Position numbers and translations under genes: made by a program. DNA of 62,646 bases from Chloroflexi bacterium UBA5189 (GTDB lineage Bacteria > Chloroflexota > Limnocylindria > Limnocylindrales > CSP1-4): positions 213,589-276,234 of the forward strand of contig DHWF01000031.1 of NCBI GenBank assembly GCA_002413045.1, read 5' to 3'. Shown one piece after another: positions 1-8,605 of the stretch; position 1 is the stretch's first letter; the number at the start of each line of letters is the position of its first letter. The notes below the pieces were generated by a model. The model worked only from the letters and a program-made list of their open reading frames with translations, ran no database searches and had not been told where the DNA came from.

Positions 1-980
1 ACCCAGCCGATGTCGGCGGCGCACCAGTACACGTCGTCCGGCTTGATGTCGAAGATCATCTCGTGGCTGTAGCTCGTCCCGAGCAGGTAGCCCGCGCTCG
101 AGTGGAAGATGCCCTTCGGCTTGGCCGTCGAGCCCGAGGTGTACAGCAGGTACAGCATGTGCTCGCTGTCGAGCGGCAATGCCGCGCAGTCCGGCGGCTG
201 GGCATCGACGATGTCGTGCCACCAGTGGTCGCGCCCGTCGACCATCGTCGTATCCGGCGCGGCGTCGCCGAGGCGTCGAACGACGAGAACGTTGTGCACC
301 GACGGGGTCGACAGCAGCGCCTCGTCGACCGCCGGCTTCAGGAGGGCGGGCTTCCCGCGCCGCCAGCCGCCATCCGCGGTGATGACGAGCTTCGCCTCCG
401 CGTCGTTGATCCGGCCCGCCAGGGCTTCGGCCGAGAAGCCGCCGAAGACGACGGTGTGCGGCGCGCCGATGCGGGCACACGCGAGCATCGCGATCGCGAG
501 CTCCGGGATCATCGGCATGTAGATCGCGACGCGGTCGCCCTTGCCGACGCCCAGCGCGTCGAGGGCGCGGGCCGTCTTCTGGACCTCGCGGTGCAGGTCC
601 GCATAGGTGATCGTCCGGGTGTCGCCCGGCTCGCCGATCCAGTGGTAGGCGACCTTGCTGCCGAGGCCGTTCTCGACGTGCCGGTCGACGCAGTTGTAGC
701 TGACGTTCAGCTCGCCGCCGTCGAACCAGCGCGCGAACGGGAGATCCCAGTCCAGGGTCGTATCGAACGGCTTGAACCAGCTGATCCGCTCGCGGGCGAG
801 CTTCGCCCAGAAGGCCTCGAAGTCCGTCTCGGCCTCGAGGTACAGGTCGGCCTGGGCGTTGGCCTGGGCGGTGAAGGCGGGATCCGGCGGGAACGTCCGC
901 TGCTCATGCAGCAGGTTCTCGATCTCGGGGTTCGCGAGCTGATCGGGATGGGCGGATTCCGCGGGCTGGTCCACGGCCAC
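1..980 (-). CDS. acs: Acetyl-CoA synthetase, C-terminal part beyond window
   Basis: Activates acetate to acetyl-CoA through acetyl-AMP in the cytoplasm. About 326 N-terminal residues are present and the gene runs off the left edge. It has the acetyl-CoA synthetase N-terminal domain (WFDGGELNVSYNCVDRH), the GAPHTVVFGGFSAEAL segment, the P-loop-like YTSGSTAKPKG, and the IKPDDVYWCAADIGW segment near the edge. I chose GTG at 980 because GGAGG lies five bases upstream; a second in-frame GTG is two codons downstream. It is a single gene with a possible -10 (TAGGAT) about 26 bases upstream. Acetyl-CoA is the substrate for the acetyl-CoA carboxylase encoded later in the window, but the loci are not adjacent. 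Confidence 0.95.
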   Translation of the reverse strand, partial: MAVDQPAESAHPDQLANPEIENLLHEQRTFPPDPAFTAQANAQADLYLEAETDFEAFWAKLARERISWFKPFDTTLDWDLPFARWFDGGELNVSYNCVDRHVENGLGSKVAYHWIGEPGDTRTITYADLHREVQKTARALDALGVGKGDRVAIYMPMIPELAIAMLACARIGAPHTVVFGGFSAEALAGRINDAEAKLVITADGGWRRGKPALLKPAVDEALLSTPSVHNVLVVRRLGDAAPDTTMVDGRDHWWHDIVDAQPPDCAALPLDSEHMLYLLYTSGSTAKPKGIFHSSAGYLLGTSYSHEMIFDIKPDDVYWCAADIGW

Positions 981-1006
981 GACAGCCTCCAAGCGTTCGG
1001 TTGGCG

Positions 1007-1012
1007 ATCCTA
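1007..1012 (-). promoter_or_regulatory. Possible -10 element of acs
   Basis: TAGGAT on the minus strand, about 26 bases before the acs GTG start. It matches the TANNNT form seen at many starts in this window. No convincing -35 is visible. Confidence 0.35.
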
Positions 1013-1067
1013 CCAATTCCTCGAGTGGCGCACCCGCGCACGAGGAGGCGTGCGGCTCCAGCCTCAG

Positions 1068-1261
1068 AACTTTCCGCTTCAAATGAACGAGACGGGCCAA
1101 AAACCAACGGCCGGGCTCCCATGAACCTCATTGCAGCCCCCGGTTCACGCAGGGCCGGCTCGGTCCGGGCGCAAGACTGCTCGAGCGGTGGGCCAGGAGC
1201 TCCCAGACTGCGCGCAGCCGGCCCGTCGAGGCCGGCGTTTGTTCGCTTCAAACGGAAAGTT
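1068..1261. repeat. Imperfect inverted repeat in the acs-mscS intergenic region
   Basis: The 335-base gap between acs and mscS has no gene. Its main structure is a pair of 21-base arms, 1068-1088 and 1241-1261, in inverted orientation and identical at about 17 of 21 positions; each outer end is AACTTTCCG. The arms enclose about 150 bases. No flanking direct repeat is obvious. It could be the remnant of a small mobile element or a pair of regulator sites. Confidence 0.45.
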
Positions 1262-1315
1262 GGCGCCCGACTGGCTCGACGTGCCGAAGTGGCAGGATCC
1301 GCGGTGCCAGGGCGC

Positions 1316-2266
1316 CTACGCGCCCCCGAGGTCGCCGTCGCCGGGATCGCCGGGATCAGCGATGGCCTCATCCCCCGCCACCGGGATCCCGCTCGGGTCG
1401 CGCGACAGGATCACTCGCTGCGGCCGCGGGATCTCGATGCCATGCTCCTTGAACGCGGCCAGCAGGCGCTTGCGGAGCTCGCCGGCGGCGGACCACTGGT
1501 CGGGGGCGCGCACCGTGCCCAGGATCTTGAGCGTGACGCCGTATTCGCCGAGGGCCGCCACGCGATCGACGCGGGGCGCCTCGAGGATGCGGCGCTTCCA
1601 GGTCGGGTCGGCGGCCATCTTCCGGCCAACCTCGTCGACGACCTCGGTCGCACGGTCGATGTCGGTGCCGTACGCGACGACGACGTCCTGGTTGATGCGC
1701 GACCAGACGCGCGTCAGGTTGCTGGCGACGAGGATCTCGCCGTTCGGCACCGTGTGGACGACACCGTCAAGATCGCGCAGCGTCGTTCGACGCAGGCTGA
1801 AGTCCTCGACCGTCCCGGCGACGCCGGCGATGCGGATCACGTCGCCCTTGCTGAACTGGTTCTCGATCAGGATGAGCGCGCCGTTGAGGTAGTCGCGGAC
1901 GAGGTGCTGCGCCCCGAAACCGACGGCGACGCCGACGACGCCCAGGCCGGCAACGGCGGGCCCGATGTCGAGGCCGAACGAGCGCAGGATCATCAACCCC
2001 GCGATGACGATGATGAAGAACCGGATGACATGCGCGCCGAGCTCGTCGAGCGTGTCCATCCGCTTCTTGAGCTCGACGGCGGAGAGCTCCTGTGCGGTGC
2101 CCTCGGTCGCCTCGCGGTCCATCAACGCCTTGATGACGCCGTGCACGAACAGGCGCGAGGCGCGCAGCATCACGAACGCGACGACGATGATCAGGATGAT
2201 CGGGACGACGTCGGCCCGGAGCACGTCGACGAGCGCGGACCAGGGCGCCTTCGAGAAATCGGGCAT
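1316..2266 (-). CDS. MscS-family small-conductance mechanosensitive channel
   Basis: Inner-membrane channel that releases solutes on hypo-osmotic shock. The 316-residue protein has an N-terminal membrane helix (residues about 20-40), a second helix near 80-98, and the pore-lining TM3 region rich in Gly and Ala (GLGVVGVAVGFGAQHLVRDYLNG at about 108-130). The beta domain follows (ENQFSKGDVIRIAGVAGTVEDFSLRRT and VPNG), typical of MscS. It is short, without the extra N-terminal domains of MscK or MscM types, and ends in an acidic, Gly-rich tail. The start is supported by TACCCT six bases upstream of the ATG, which suggests leaderless transcription. Confidence 0.93.
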   Translation of the reverse strand: MPDFSKAPWSALVDVLRADVVPIILIIVVAFVMLRASRLFVHGVIKALMDREATEGTAQELSAVELKKRMDTLDELGAHVIRFFIIVIAGLMILRSFGLDIGPAVAGLGVVGVAVGFGAQHLVRDYLNGALILIENQFSKGDVIRIAGVAGTVEDFSLRRTTLRDLDGVVHTVPNGEILVASNLTRVWSRINQDVVVAYGTDIDRATEVVDEVGRKMAADPTWKRRILEAPRVDRVAALGEYGVTLKILGTVRAPDQWSAAGELRKRLLAAFKEHGIEIPRPQRVILSRDPSGIPVAGDEAIADPGDPGDGDLGGA

Positions 2267-2272
2267 GTCGGA

Positions 2273-2278
2273 AGGGTA
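2273..2278 (-). promoter_or_regulatory. Leaderless-type -10 element of mscS
   Basis: TACCCT on the minus strand, followed by exactly six bases and then ATG at 2266. Confidence 0.55.
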
Positions 2279-2313
2279 GCCGAGGCTCCGGCGGCCCTAC
2301 CGTGCGAGGATCG

Positions 2314-3702
2314 CTAGCCGATCTCCTTGCCGAGGCCGACGTGGGCCTGATCGGCGTGCTTGCCGTCCTTCGCGCGCTCGTCGAGGACCACGTCGAGGGA
2401 GTCGGAGAACGCGGTCACCACCCGGTCGACGATGTCCTCGTGGGCATGCGCCTCGCAGAAGAACCACGGTTCGCGGGAGTCCGGCTCGGGCATCGCGCCG
2501 CGGGCGTGCATGCCGACCGCGACGGCGTCGTACAGGTCGTGGTCCGAGTTGGCCCAGTCGCGGTACTCGGTCGGCGCCTTCTCGGTGAACATGATCCCGA
2601 ACATCGACGGGTGGCCGGTGAACGTATACGGCAGCCCGGCCTCGTTGATCACCTCGGACAGGCCGGCCTGGACCGCCCGCCCAACAGCGTGAATGGAGGC
2701 CAGCGCCTCGGTATCGCGCAGGAGTCGGAGCGTCGCGACGGCGGCCGCGGCCGCAACGCGGTTGCCGGCATAGGTCCCGCCGTGGCTGACCTTGTCGGGC
2801 AGGACGGACATGACGTCATCCGTGCCGCCGAACGCAGCAACCGGGTAGCCGTTGCCCATCGCCTTGGCGTACGTCGCGAGGTCCGGCGTGACCCCGAAGT
2901 ACTCGGCCGCGCCGCCCCGAGCGAATCGGAACCCGGTCTTGACCTCGTCGAAGATGAGCAGCGCGCCGAACTCCTTCGTCAACCCGCGCATCTCCTCGTG
3001 GAAGCCGGGCCGCGGCATGATCCCCTGGGCGTTCCCGAGCACGGGCTCGACGATGATCGCGGCGATGTCGGCGCCGTCGCGCTCGAAGATCCGGCGCAGG
3101 ACGGCCATCTCGTTGTAGCGGGCCGGGATGATCGTCCGCGTCACGGCCTCGGGAATGCCACGGCCCCACGCCAGCCCGACCGGGTTGTCCGAGTCGCCGA
3201 GCTCGGCCATGTCGTTCGGGGTGACGGAGACCAGGGCGTAGTCGTGGACCCCGTGATACTGGCCTTCGAACTTCACGATCTTGTTGCGCCCGGTATAGGC
3301 GCGGGCGACGCGCATCGCGTGCATCGTCGCCTCGGTGCCCGACACGGTCATGCGGGCCTTGCCGACCCAACCGGTGAGCTGCTTGAGCAGCTCCATCGCC
3401 TCGATCTCGTCCTCGGACGTGAGCGAGAAGCTGACGCCGCGGCGCATCCGCTCGTTGACGTAGTCGTCGACGCGAGCGTCGCCGTGCCCGAGGATGACCG
3501 GGCCGTAGCCCATCCGCAGGTCGATGTACTCGTTGCCGTCCATGTCCCAGATCCGGCCGCCCTGGCCGCGATCGATGTAGACGGTGTCGTCGCCCCACGC
3601 CCGGAAGTTCGAGTCGGTGCCGCCGGGCATCGTCTCCAGGGCGCGGCGATACAGGTCGTGCTGGCGCTGCCGCTTGAGCTTGGGCGGCTGTTCGGCGGGC
3701 AT
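2314..3702 (-). CDS. Class III aminotransferase, glutamate-1-semialdehyde aminomutase-like
   Basis: PLP-dependent enzyme of aminotransferase class III, closest in layout to glutamate-1-semialdehyde 2,1-aminomutase. In 462 residues I see ETMPGGTDSNFR near the start, the SGTEATMHAMRVARA cofactor segment (about 121-135), the PLP-phosphate region FDEVKTGFR (about 251-259), and the Schiff-base lysine K280 in TYAKAMGNGYP. A glutamate aminomutase would normally be about 430 residues and sit with hem genes; no hem gene is nearby and the tail is long and charged. A related aminotransferase acting on another amine is therefore equally possible. The ATG is preceded by AAGGAG at normal spacing. Confidence 0.85.
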   Translation of the reverse strand: MPAEQPPKLKRQRQHDLYRRALETMPGGTDSNFRAWGDDTVYIDRGQGGRIWDMDGNEYIDLRMGYGPVILGHGDARVDDYVNERMRRGVSFSLTSEDEIEAMELLKQLTGWVGKARMTVSGTEATMHAMRVARAYTGRNKIVKFEGQYHGVHDYALVSVTPNDMAELGDSDNPVGLAWGRGIPEAVTRTIIPARYNEMAVLRRIFERDGADIAAIIVEPVLGNAQGIMPRPGFHEEMRGLTKEFGALLIFDEVKTGFRFARGGAAEYFGVTPDLATYAKAMGNGYPVAAFGGTDDVMSVLPDKVSHGGTYAGNRVAAAAAVATLRLLRDTEALASIHAVGRAVQAGLSEVINEAGLPYTFTGHPSMFGIMFTEKAPTEYRDWANSDHDLYDAVAVGMHARGAMPEPDSREPWFFCEAHAHEDIVDRVVTAFSDSLDVVLDERAKDGKHADQAHVGLGKEIG

Positions 3703-3793
3703 CTTGGGCTCCTTGCTGCCGCGCGTGCGGCATGGCTTCTGGTGCCGAATCGTGCCACGCGCCCTGCGGGGCCGTCAAAGCGAGATTCGTACG

Positions 3794-3827
3794 GTCCGGG
3801 TCCAGGGTCTTCGAATCACGGACCCGG
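3794..3827 (-). terminator. Perfect inverted repeat after the DUF885 gene
   Basis: Nine-base perfect arms (TCCGGGTCC and GGACCCGGA) around a 16-base loop, located 52 bases past the stop of the DUF885 gene and before the aminotransferase start. There is no T tract, so this is either a GC-type terminator or an operator. The loop holds TTCGAATC, which briefly resembles a tRNA T-arm, but no tRNA surrounds it. Confidence 0.4.
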
Positions 3828-3878
3828 AGGCCGCCAGGAGGCGGGCGAATCGTCGGCTCGTGGACGACGCGGCTGGCT

Positions 3879-5552
3879 TCAGACTGGCGTGGCGACCCAG
3901 TTGGGGAGCTCCGCGGCGAGGGTCGCGAGGGGCAGCGAGCCGTGGCCGATCAGCTGGTCGTGGAACTCGCGGAGGTCGAACGCCGCGCCGTCGCGGGCGG
4001 TGATCTCTGCCCGGAGTCGCTCGTGCTGGCGCTGGCCGAGCTTGTAGGTCAGGGCCTGGGCCGGGTTGCAGATGTACCGGTCCGTTTCGATCGCAGCGTC
4101 CGTATCGGGGACGCCGGCCTCGATCAACACATCGATCGACTGCTGGCGTGTCCACCGGAGCGCGTGCAGGCCGGTGTCGACGACGAGCCGCGCCGCGCGC
4201 CACGCCTGCGCGTCGAGCATGCCGAAGCGCTCGGCCTCGTTGCGGTACAGGCCCATCTCGTCGGCGAGGCGCTCGGCGTACAGGCCCCAGCCCTCGACAT
4301 AGGCGCCGGCGGCGTAGCGTGCGGCGAAGCGCCGGAAGTCGTTGTTGCCGGTGTTCTCGCTCTCCAGGGCGATCTGGAAATGGTGGCCCGGCACGGCCTC
4401 GTGGAACGTCGCCGAGGCGAGCCGCGAGTAGGTCCTCGACGGCAGGTCGAAGGTGTTCACGTAGTACGTGCCAGGCCGGGTCGTGTCCGCCGACGGCGGG
4501 TAGTAGTAGGCGAACGGCGCGTCGCGCTCCTTGTACTCCTCGACCGCGATGACCCGGCAGAGCGAGCGCGGCGTCCGCCCGAACATGGTCGGCGCGGCGG
4601 CGTTGGCCCGGTCGATGTCCTCCATGGCCCGCGCGATGAGCTCCTCGCGGCTCGTCGGCAGGTTTGCGGGATCCGCTGCCAGCGAGGCGCGATACGCCCG
4701 CGTGTCGTCGCCGAAGCCGGCGGCGTTGGAGATTGCGCGGCGCTCGTCCTCGATCGTCTCGAGCTCGTCGAGGCCGATCTGGTGGACCTCGCCCGGGTCC
4801 GCCTGGAGGGTCGTCCAGCGCAGGATCTGGGTGCGATACAGCACGTCCCCGTTGGGCGCCGACCAGAGGCCGTTCTCCTCCCGCGACGCCGCCAGGTACT
4901 CACCCCGGAGCGCCTCGAGAAACGCCCAGTCAGCCGGGTACACCTCGTCGCGGACGACGGCGCGAATCGCCTCGCGATCCGCCTCGTTGGCAACCTTCAC
5001 GAGCGCCGGCACGACCGCCTGATCGATCGGCGTCGCGAGCATCCGCTCGAGCTGCGCGATCGTCCGGAGGGCGACGATGCGCGGCGCGGTCAGGCCGCTG
5101 CGCAGCGACTCGCTGAGGAGCTCGCGATTCGCGGCCATGAACGCCGGGTAGGCGTGGAGGCGCGTCAGGAACCTGTCGAGTCGCTCCGGCGTGTCGGCGG
5201 GCTGGAACTGGGTCAGCTGCGGCAGGAGTGTCTGCGGGCCGCTCATCTGGTCGACGACCTGGAGCGTGTCGAGCCGCTGGTCGTCCTGGACGATCGCGAT
5301 CTCGCCGATGACCCGCATGACATCGCGCGTGATCCGGTCCTCGACGCCGAGGCCGTCGTCCGGGATCGCGGCCGCTGCGGCGACCATGTCCTCCGCGAAC
5401 CGGCGCTCCGCCGCGCGACCCGCCGGGCTCGGGTCCGGCAGGATGTCGTCGTAGGTCGTGTCGCCGTTGACCGTCGCGGTGACCGGATTCAGCGCCTTGA
5501 ACCGCTCCCAGAATCCGTTCGCGATCTGATCGACGGCGCTCGGTTCGGCCAC
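3879..5552 (-). CDS. DUF885-family protein, predicted zinc peptidase
   Basis: Member of the DUF885 family, which has a thermolysin-like helical fold. The 557-residue protein carries the family signature HEAVPGHH at residues 384-391, where the HExxx(x)HH arrangement is the presumed metal site, followed by GAYVEGWGLYAERLADEMG, also typical of the family (the second acidic ligand region). There is no signal peptide, so it is probably cytoplasmic. Full family length. The start is GTG, with TACTCT exactly six bases upstream, implying a leaderless message. The substrate is unknown; related proteins have been reported as oligopeptidases or carboxypeptidases. Confidence 0.88.
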   Translation of the reverse strand: MAEPSAVDQIANGFWERFKALNPVTATVNGDTTYDDILPDPSPAGRAAERRFAEDMVAAAAAIPDDGLGVEDRITRDVMRVIGEIAIVQDDQRLDTLQVVDQMSGPQTLLPQLTQFQPADTPERLDRFLTRLHAYPAFMAANRELLSESLRSGLTAPRIVALRTIAQLERMLATPIDQAVVPALVKVANEADREAIRAVVRDEVYPADWAFLEALRGEYLAASREENGLWSAPNGDVLYRTQILRWTTLQADPGEVHQIGLDELETIEDERRAISNAAGFGDDTRAYRASLAADPANLPTSREELIARAMEDIDRANAAAPTMFGRTPRSLCRVIAVEEYKERDAPFAYYYPPSADTTRPGTYYVNTFDLPSRTYSRLASATFHEAVPGHHFQIALESENTGNNDFRRFAARYAAGAYVEGWGLYAERLADEMGLYRNEAERFGMLDAQAWRAARLVVDTGLHALRWTRQQSIDVLIEAGVPDTDAAIETDRYICNPAQALTYKLGQRQHERLRAEITARDGAAFDLREFHDQLIGHGSLPLATLAAELPNWVATPV

Positions 5553-5558
5553 GAAGCG

Positions 5559-5564
5559 AGAGTA
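5559..5564 (-). promoter_or_regulatory. Leaderless-type -10 element of the DUF885 gene
   Basis: TACTCT on the minus strand, six bases before the GTG at 5552. Confidence 0.55.
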
Positions 5565-5580
5565 GCGCGTCGCCTCGCGA

Positions 5581-8379
5581 CTAGGCCTCGAAGAGGCCGA
5601 GCTGTTCGGCGCGACGCTCGTTCGGCGGCTCGAGGCCGAGATACGGCTCGAGGTCGGCGAGGCTGAGGGGATCGCGCGCGAGCCAGGCGCGGAGCTGCGG
5701 CCACAGGATCAGGTGCCAGTTCGAGGCGGCCATCGCGTCGCGGAGGATCGGCGACGACTCGAGCTTGTGGCGGGCGAGCTCGCGGCGCTCCGGCGCGATG
5801 GCGAGGAAGCGGACCATCCGGTCGTCGGGCGGGATGCGCGCGTGGCGGCGCAGGAGGACGTCGCCCAGCATCGCGGTCCACTCGACCTCGAACAGGTAGG
5901 CCGAACCGCCGCGCTGGTACCAGATGCAGTCGACGGCCTCGCCGTCATCCTTCGGCACCAGCGAGATCGTCGGGAACCACGGCTCGCGCTCGCGCTGGTC
6001 GAGGTAGTCGGCCAGGGTGCGGTCGCCGATCCGCCGAGCCTGGTCGCGCCGCCCGATCCAGACGCGCATGCCGATCCGATGGCCGCCGTTGGCGAGGTGC
6101 GCGAGCAGCTCCGTGTGCTCGGCAGTCCGGCCTCGAAGGTCCTCGCCGGTCACGAGGCGGCTCGCCGTCGAGGCCGGACTCCGGTAGCTGGCGAGGCACG
6201 CGCGCACGAGCGTCTCGTCGGGCAGGTCGTGGCCGGGGAACAGCGCGGCCACGCGCTCGAAGAACGCCGTCTCCGCGATCGGTCCGGCGGTCGACAGGAG
6301 GCTGTACACCGCCCATTCGACGCGGTCCGCGAGGGGGACGGCCGCCGTGTCGCGGTCGTGCCGGTCGCCCAGCCACCAGCGGCCCGGCTCGATCTCCTCG
6401 AGCCGATGCTGGTTCTCGCGGCCGAGCTCGGCACCGATCAGTGCCAGCACCCGCTCCACCGGATCCCGCGGCTGGGGCGGCTCGGTGAAGGTACGCGTGC
6501 GGGTCGTCGGGGGGGTCGTGCCGGCGCCAGAACGAGCGGCGAGGGCGCGGGCCGCGGCCCCGAGCATGCCGGGGCGAGCGTCGAAGCCGGCGGTCGGGTC
6601 GATTGGCGGCGTGTCATCGGGCGGGATCGCGGTCGGCGGCTCGGACGCCGGCTCGGCGGCCACGAGGCGCCGCAGCTGGCCGGTCCGATCCAGCCCGACG
6701 AGGATCTCGCCGAGCAGCCGCTCGTAGCGGGCGGGCTCGCCGCGGGCCTTGAGCAGCTCGACGGCCGTCTCGGAGACCGTGGTCGCCGCCTCGCGGGCGG
6801 AGAATGGGCGCGCCTCGATGCGCTCCGGCGGCGCGAACAGGCCGGGTCCCGGCACGAGCTCCGGATCGCCGCGGCCGCCGGGCAGCCGCTCGATCTGCAC
6901 GTTGCTCCGGGTTCGCGGACCCGGCGGGAGCACGCCGCCCGGCGGCACCAGCTCGACGACGCCGCCGATCTCGTCGTCCGCATCCGCCAGGCGGGCTTCG
7001 ACGAGGCGATATCCGGCTCCGACGCCGCCGAGCACCGCGGCGACGAGCGCCTCGGCGCCTCCATGATCGAGGAGGAGGATCACGCGCGCCTCGTGCGCGA
7101 GATGCGGCGAGACCGCCTCGAGCGATCGCCGAAGCGTCGCCGCCTGCCACGACCACGGCGCGCGAACCGCGCTTCCCAACAGCGCCTCCAGCGGAAGGAG
7201 CGACGCCGCCTCTCGCCCGAGCGCCCAGGCGGTCCCGTGATAGGCCGCCCCGAGTCGCTCCTGGCTGAACCGCGTCGGCGGCTGCCCGAGCACGAGCCGG
7301 ATCCGCGGGCCGACCGGCTCTCCGGCGAGATTCTCGAGTGACCCGGGCGTCATGACCCGAACCACTGCGTTGGGCGCGCCCTCGACGAGGCTCCGGAGGT
7401 CCGAACCGAGGCGCGCGTCCAGTGGCCCGAGCGTCCCGCTCTCGAGGCGCTGCACGAACCCACGCACCTGGCGGAAGCCGTCCTCGAACGCGAGCCACGG
7501 GTTCCGTTCGCGCCACGGATCCGGCTGGGGGCCCTTGATCGTGCCGCTCGCGATCCGGAGCGACGGGATCCGGGTGCCGCCGAGCCCGAGCCGGCTCGCC
7601 GGCAACACCGCGTGGAGGAACGCCAGCCGCAGCGCCGACTCGACCGGCGCCGCCCGAAGATCGCCCTCGATCCGGGCCAGGATCGCCGCCAGCCCGACGA
7701 GCTGACGATCGGTGTGCAGGTCGAGAATCACGTCGATCAGGTGCTCGCCGCCGTCAGGGACCGGGAACCTCTCGCGCAGCCGCTTCCGCACCTCGGCGGC
7801 GCCGACGTCCCGCACCGTCCGCTCTCGATCCGTCGATCCGGGCTCGACCGCCTGGTGCTCGGGTCGGCCCTGCTGGTCGCGGCACAGCGTGCAGCGATAG
7901 TGGATGCGCTCGAGGACGCCGGCCCGCCACTCCGCCTCGTCGACGGCGAGGTTGCGGCCGCACGTGACGCACTTCGTGCCGAACATGTCCGCGATCGCGA
8001 GGCGAACGCTCGTGTCGCCGTGCGGCGAGGCTCCAAGAGAGGAGAACGCGGCGTCGAGGTGGCGCAGGTCCGGCGGGCGAAGCACGACCTCGGCGAGCAG
8101 CCGCGTAAGCGGGCTCGACTCGATGGTGAACGCGCGACGCTGTCGGTCGATCGACGCCCGCGCGATCCAGCCACCGCGCCCGAACAGGTCGGCGACGATG
8201 TCACCCGGGGCGGAGTTCGCCTCGATGCGCGCATCGATCAGCTCGCGCGCCGGCGGCGGCGCAAGCCGCTCGAACGCAGGCAGCGTGAACCCAGGCTCGG
8301 CGCGCGAGAGGAGCAGCCGCCCGACCATCGAGCCGGATTGTCGCAGGTCGATCTCGATGCGAGCCACCTGCTCGACCAA
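5581..8379 (-). CDS. Methylase-like protein with zinc ribbon and nuclease-like C-terminus, function unknown
   Basis: I do not recognise a named family with certainty. In 932 residues, an N-terminal region resembles DNA methylases: IVADLFGRGGW (61-71) sits where the AdoMet motif I is expected, and ESSPLTRLLA follows like the acidic loop. Two CxxC pairs (C137/C140 and C163/C166) form a probable zinc ribbon, an insertion known in some DUF1156-type methylases. The catalytic NPPY motif is altered to GQPPTRF (365-371), so activity is doubtful. A Pro/Thr-rich linker near 590-650 leads to a C-terminal domain with D817 and FEVEW (E831, E833), reminiscent of a PD-(D/E)xK nuclease core with Glu in place of Lys. 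It starts at TTG 8379 (a GTG at 8367 is an alternative). A recurrent intergenic motif lies directly upstream. Confidence 0.6.
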   Translation of the reverse strand: MVEQVARIEIDLRQSGSMVGRLLLSRAEPGFTLPAFERLAPPPARELIDARIEANSAPGDIVADLFGRGGWIARASIDRQRRAFTIESSPLTRLLAEVVLRPPDLRHLDAAFSSLGASPHGDTSVRLAIADMFGTKCVTCGRNLAVDEAEWRAGVLERIHYRCTLCRDQQGRPEHQAVEPGSTDRERTVRDVGAAEVRKRLRERFPVPDGGEHLIDVILDLHTDRQLVGLAAILARIEGDLRAAPVESALRLAFLHAVLPASRLGLGGTRIPSLRIASGTIKGPQPDPWRERNPWLAFEDGFRQVRGFVQRLESGTLGPLDARLGSDLRSLVEGAPNAVVRVMTPGSLENLAGEPVGPRIRLVLGQPPTRFSQERLGAAYHGTAWALGREAASLLPLEALLGSAVRAPWSWQAATLRRSLEAVSPHLAHEARVILLLDHGGAEALVAAVLGGVGAGYRLVEARLADADDEIGGVVELVPPGGVLPPGPRTRSNVQIERLPGGRGDPELVPGPGLFAPPERIEARPFSAREAATTVSETAVELLKARGEPARYERLLGEILVGLDRTGQLRRLVAAEPASEPPTAIPPDDTPPIDPTAGFDARPGMLGAAARALAARSGAGTTPPTTRTRTFTEPPQPRDPVERVLALIGAELGRENQHRLEEIEPGRWWLGDRHDRDTAAVPLADRVEWAVYSLLSTAGPIAETAFFERVAALFPGHDLPDETLVRACLASYRSPASTASRLVTGEDLRGRTAEHTELLAHLANGGHRIGMRVWIGRRDQARRIGDRTLADYLDQREREPWFPTISLVPKDDGEAVDCIWYQRGGSAYLFEVEWTAMLGDVLLRRHARIPPDDRMVRFLAIAPERRELARHKLESSPILRDAMAASNWHLILWPQLRAWLARDPLSLADLEPYLGLEPPNERRAEQLGLFEA

Positions 8380-8382
8380 TTT

Positions 8383-8412
8383 GCCATATCGACACCCACG
8401 GTCGATTAGGCA
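8383..8412 (-). promoter_or_regulatory. Recurrent intergenic motif, copy A
   Basis: Minus-strand GCCTAATCGACC followed by GGGTGTCGAT, immediately before the methylase-like gene. It matches copy B at about 24 of 29 positions. Confidence 0.5.
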
Positions 8413-8506
8413 GTTAGCCCGGAGCCAAATTGGCCCCCACGGCGGCTGTGATCCCTGGATTCATCCCGGCGCGCGGGCGTACGAGGCGTCTGCAGGGGAG
8501 GCCGAT

Positions 8507-8537
8507 TCGCCTAACCGACCCCCGGTGTCGATTTGGC
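8507..8537 (+). promoter_or_regulatory. Recurrent intergenic motif, copy B
   Basis: Plus-strand GCCTAACCGACCCCCGG followed by TGTCGATTTGGC, opposite in orientation to copy A and about 95 bases from it. It lies between the TPR gene stop and the methylase-like gene start. Confidence 0.5.
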
Positions 8538-8605
8538 TAGAAAGCTACGTCTCTGTCGCCGCGCTGAGGCGACCACGCCGCGAAACGGCCGCATCCCCGC
8601 GGCGA

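Noticed and set aside
3794..3827. tRNA-like T-arm (TTCGAATC between complementary arms)
   Set aside because: No acceptor stem, anticodon arm or D-arm can be placed around it; treated as a hairpin.
8201..8395. Alternative ATG-started small gene at the head of the methylase-like gene
   Set aside because: It is a short shifted frame without domain features; the long frame carries the motif I region and zinc ribbon.
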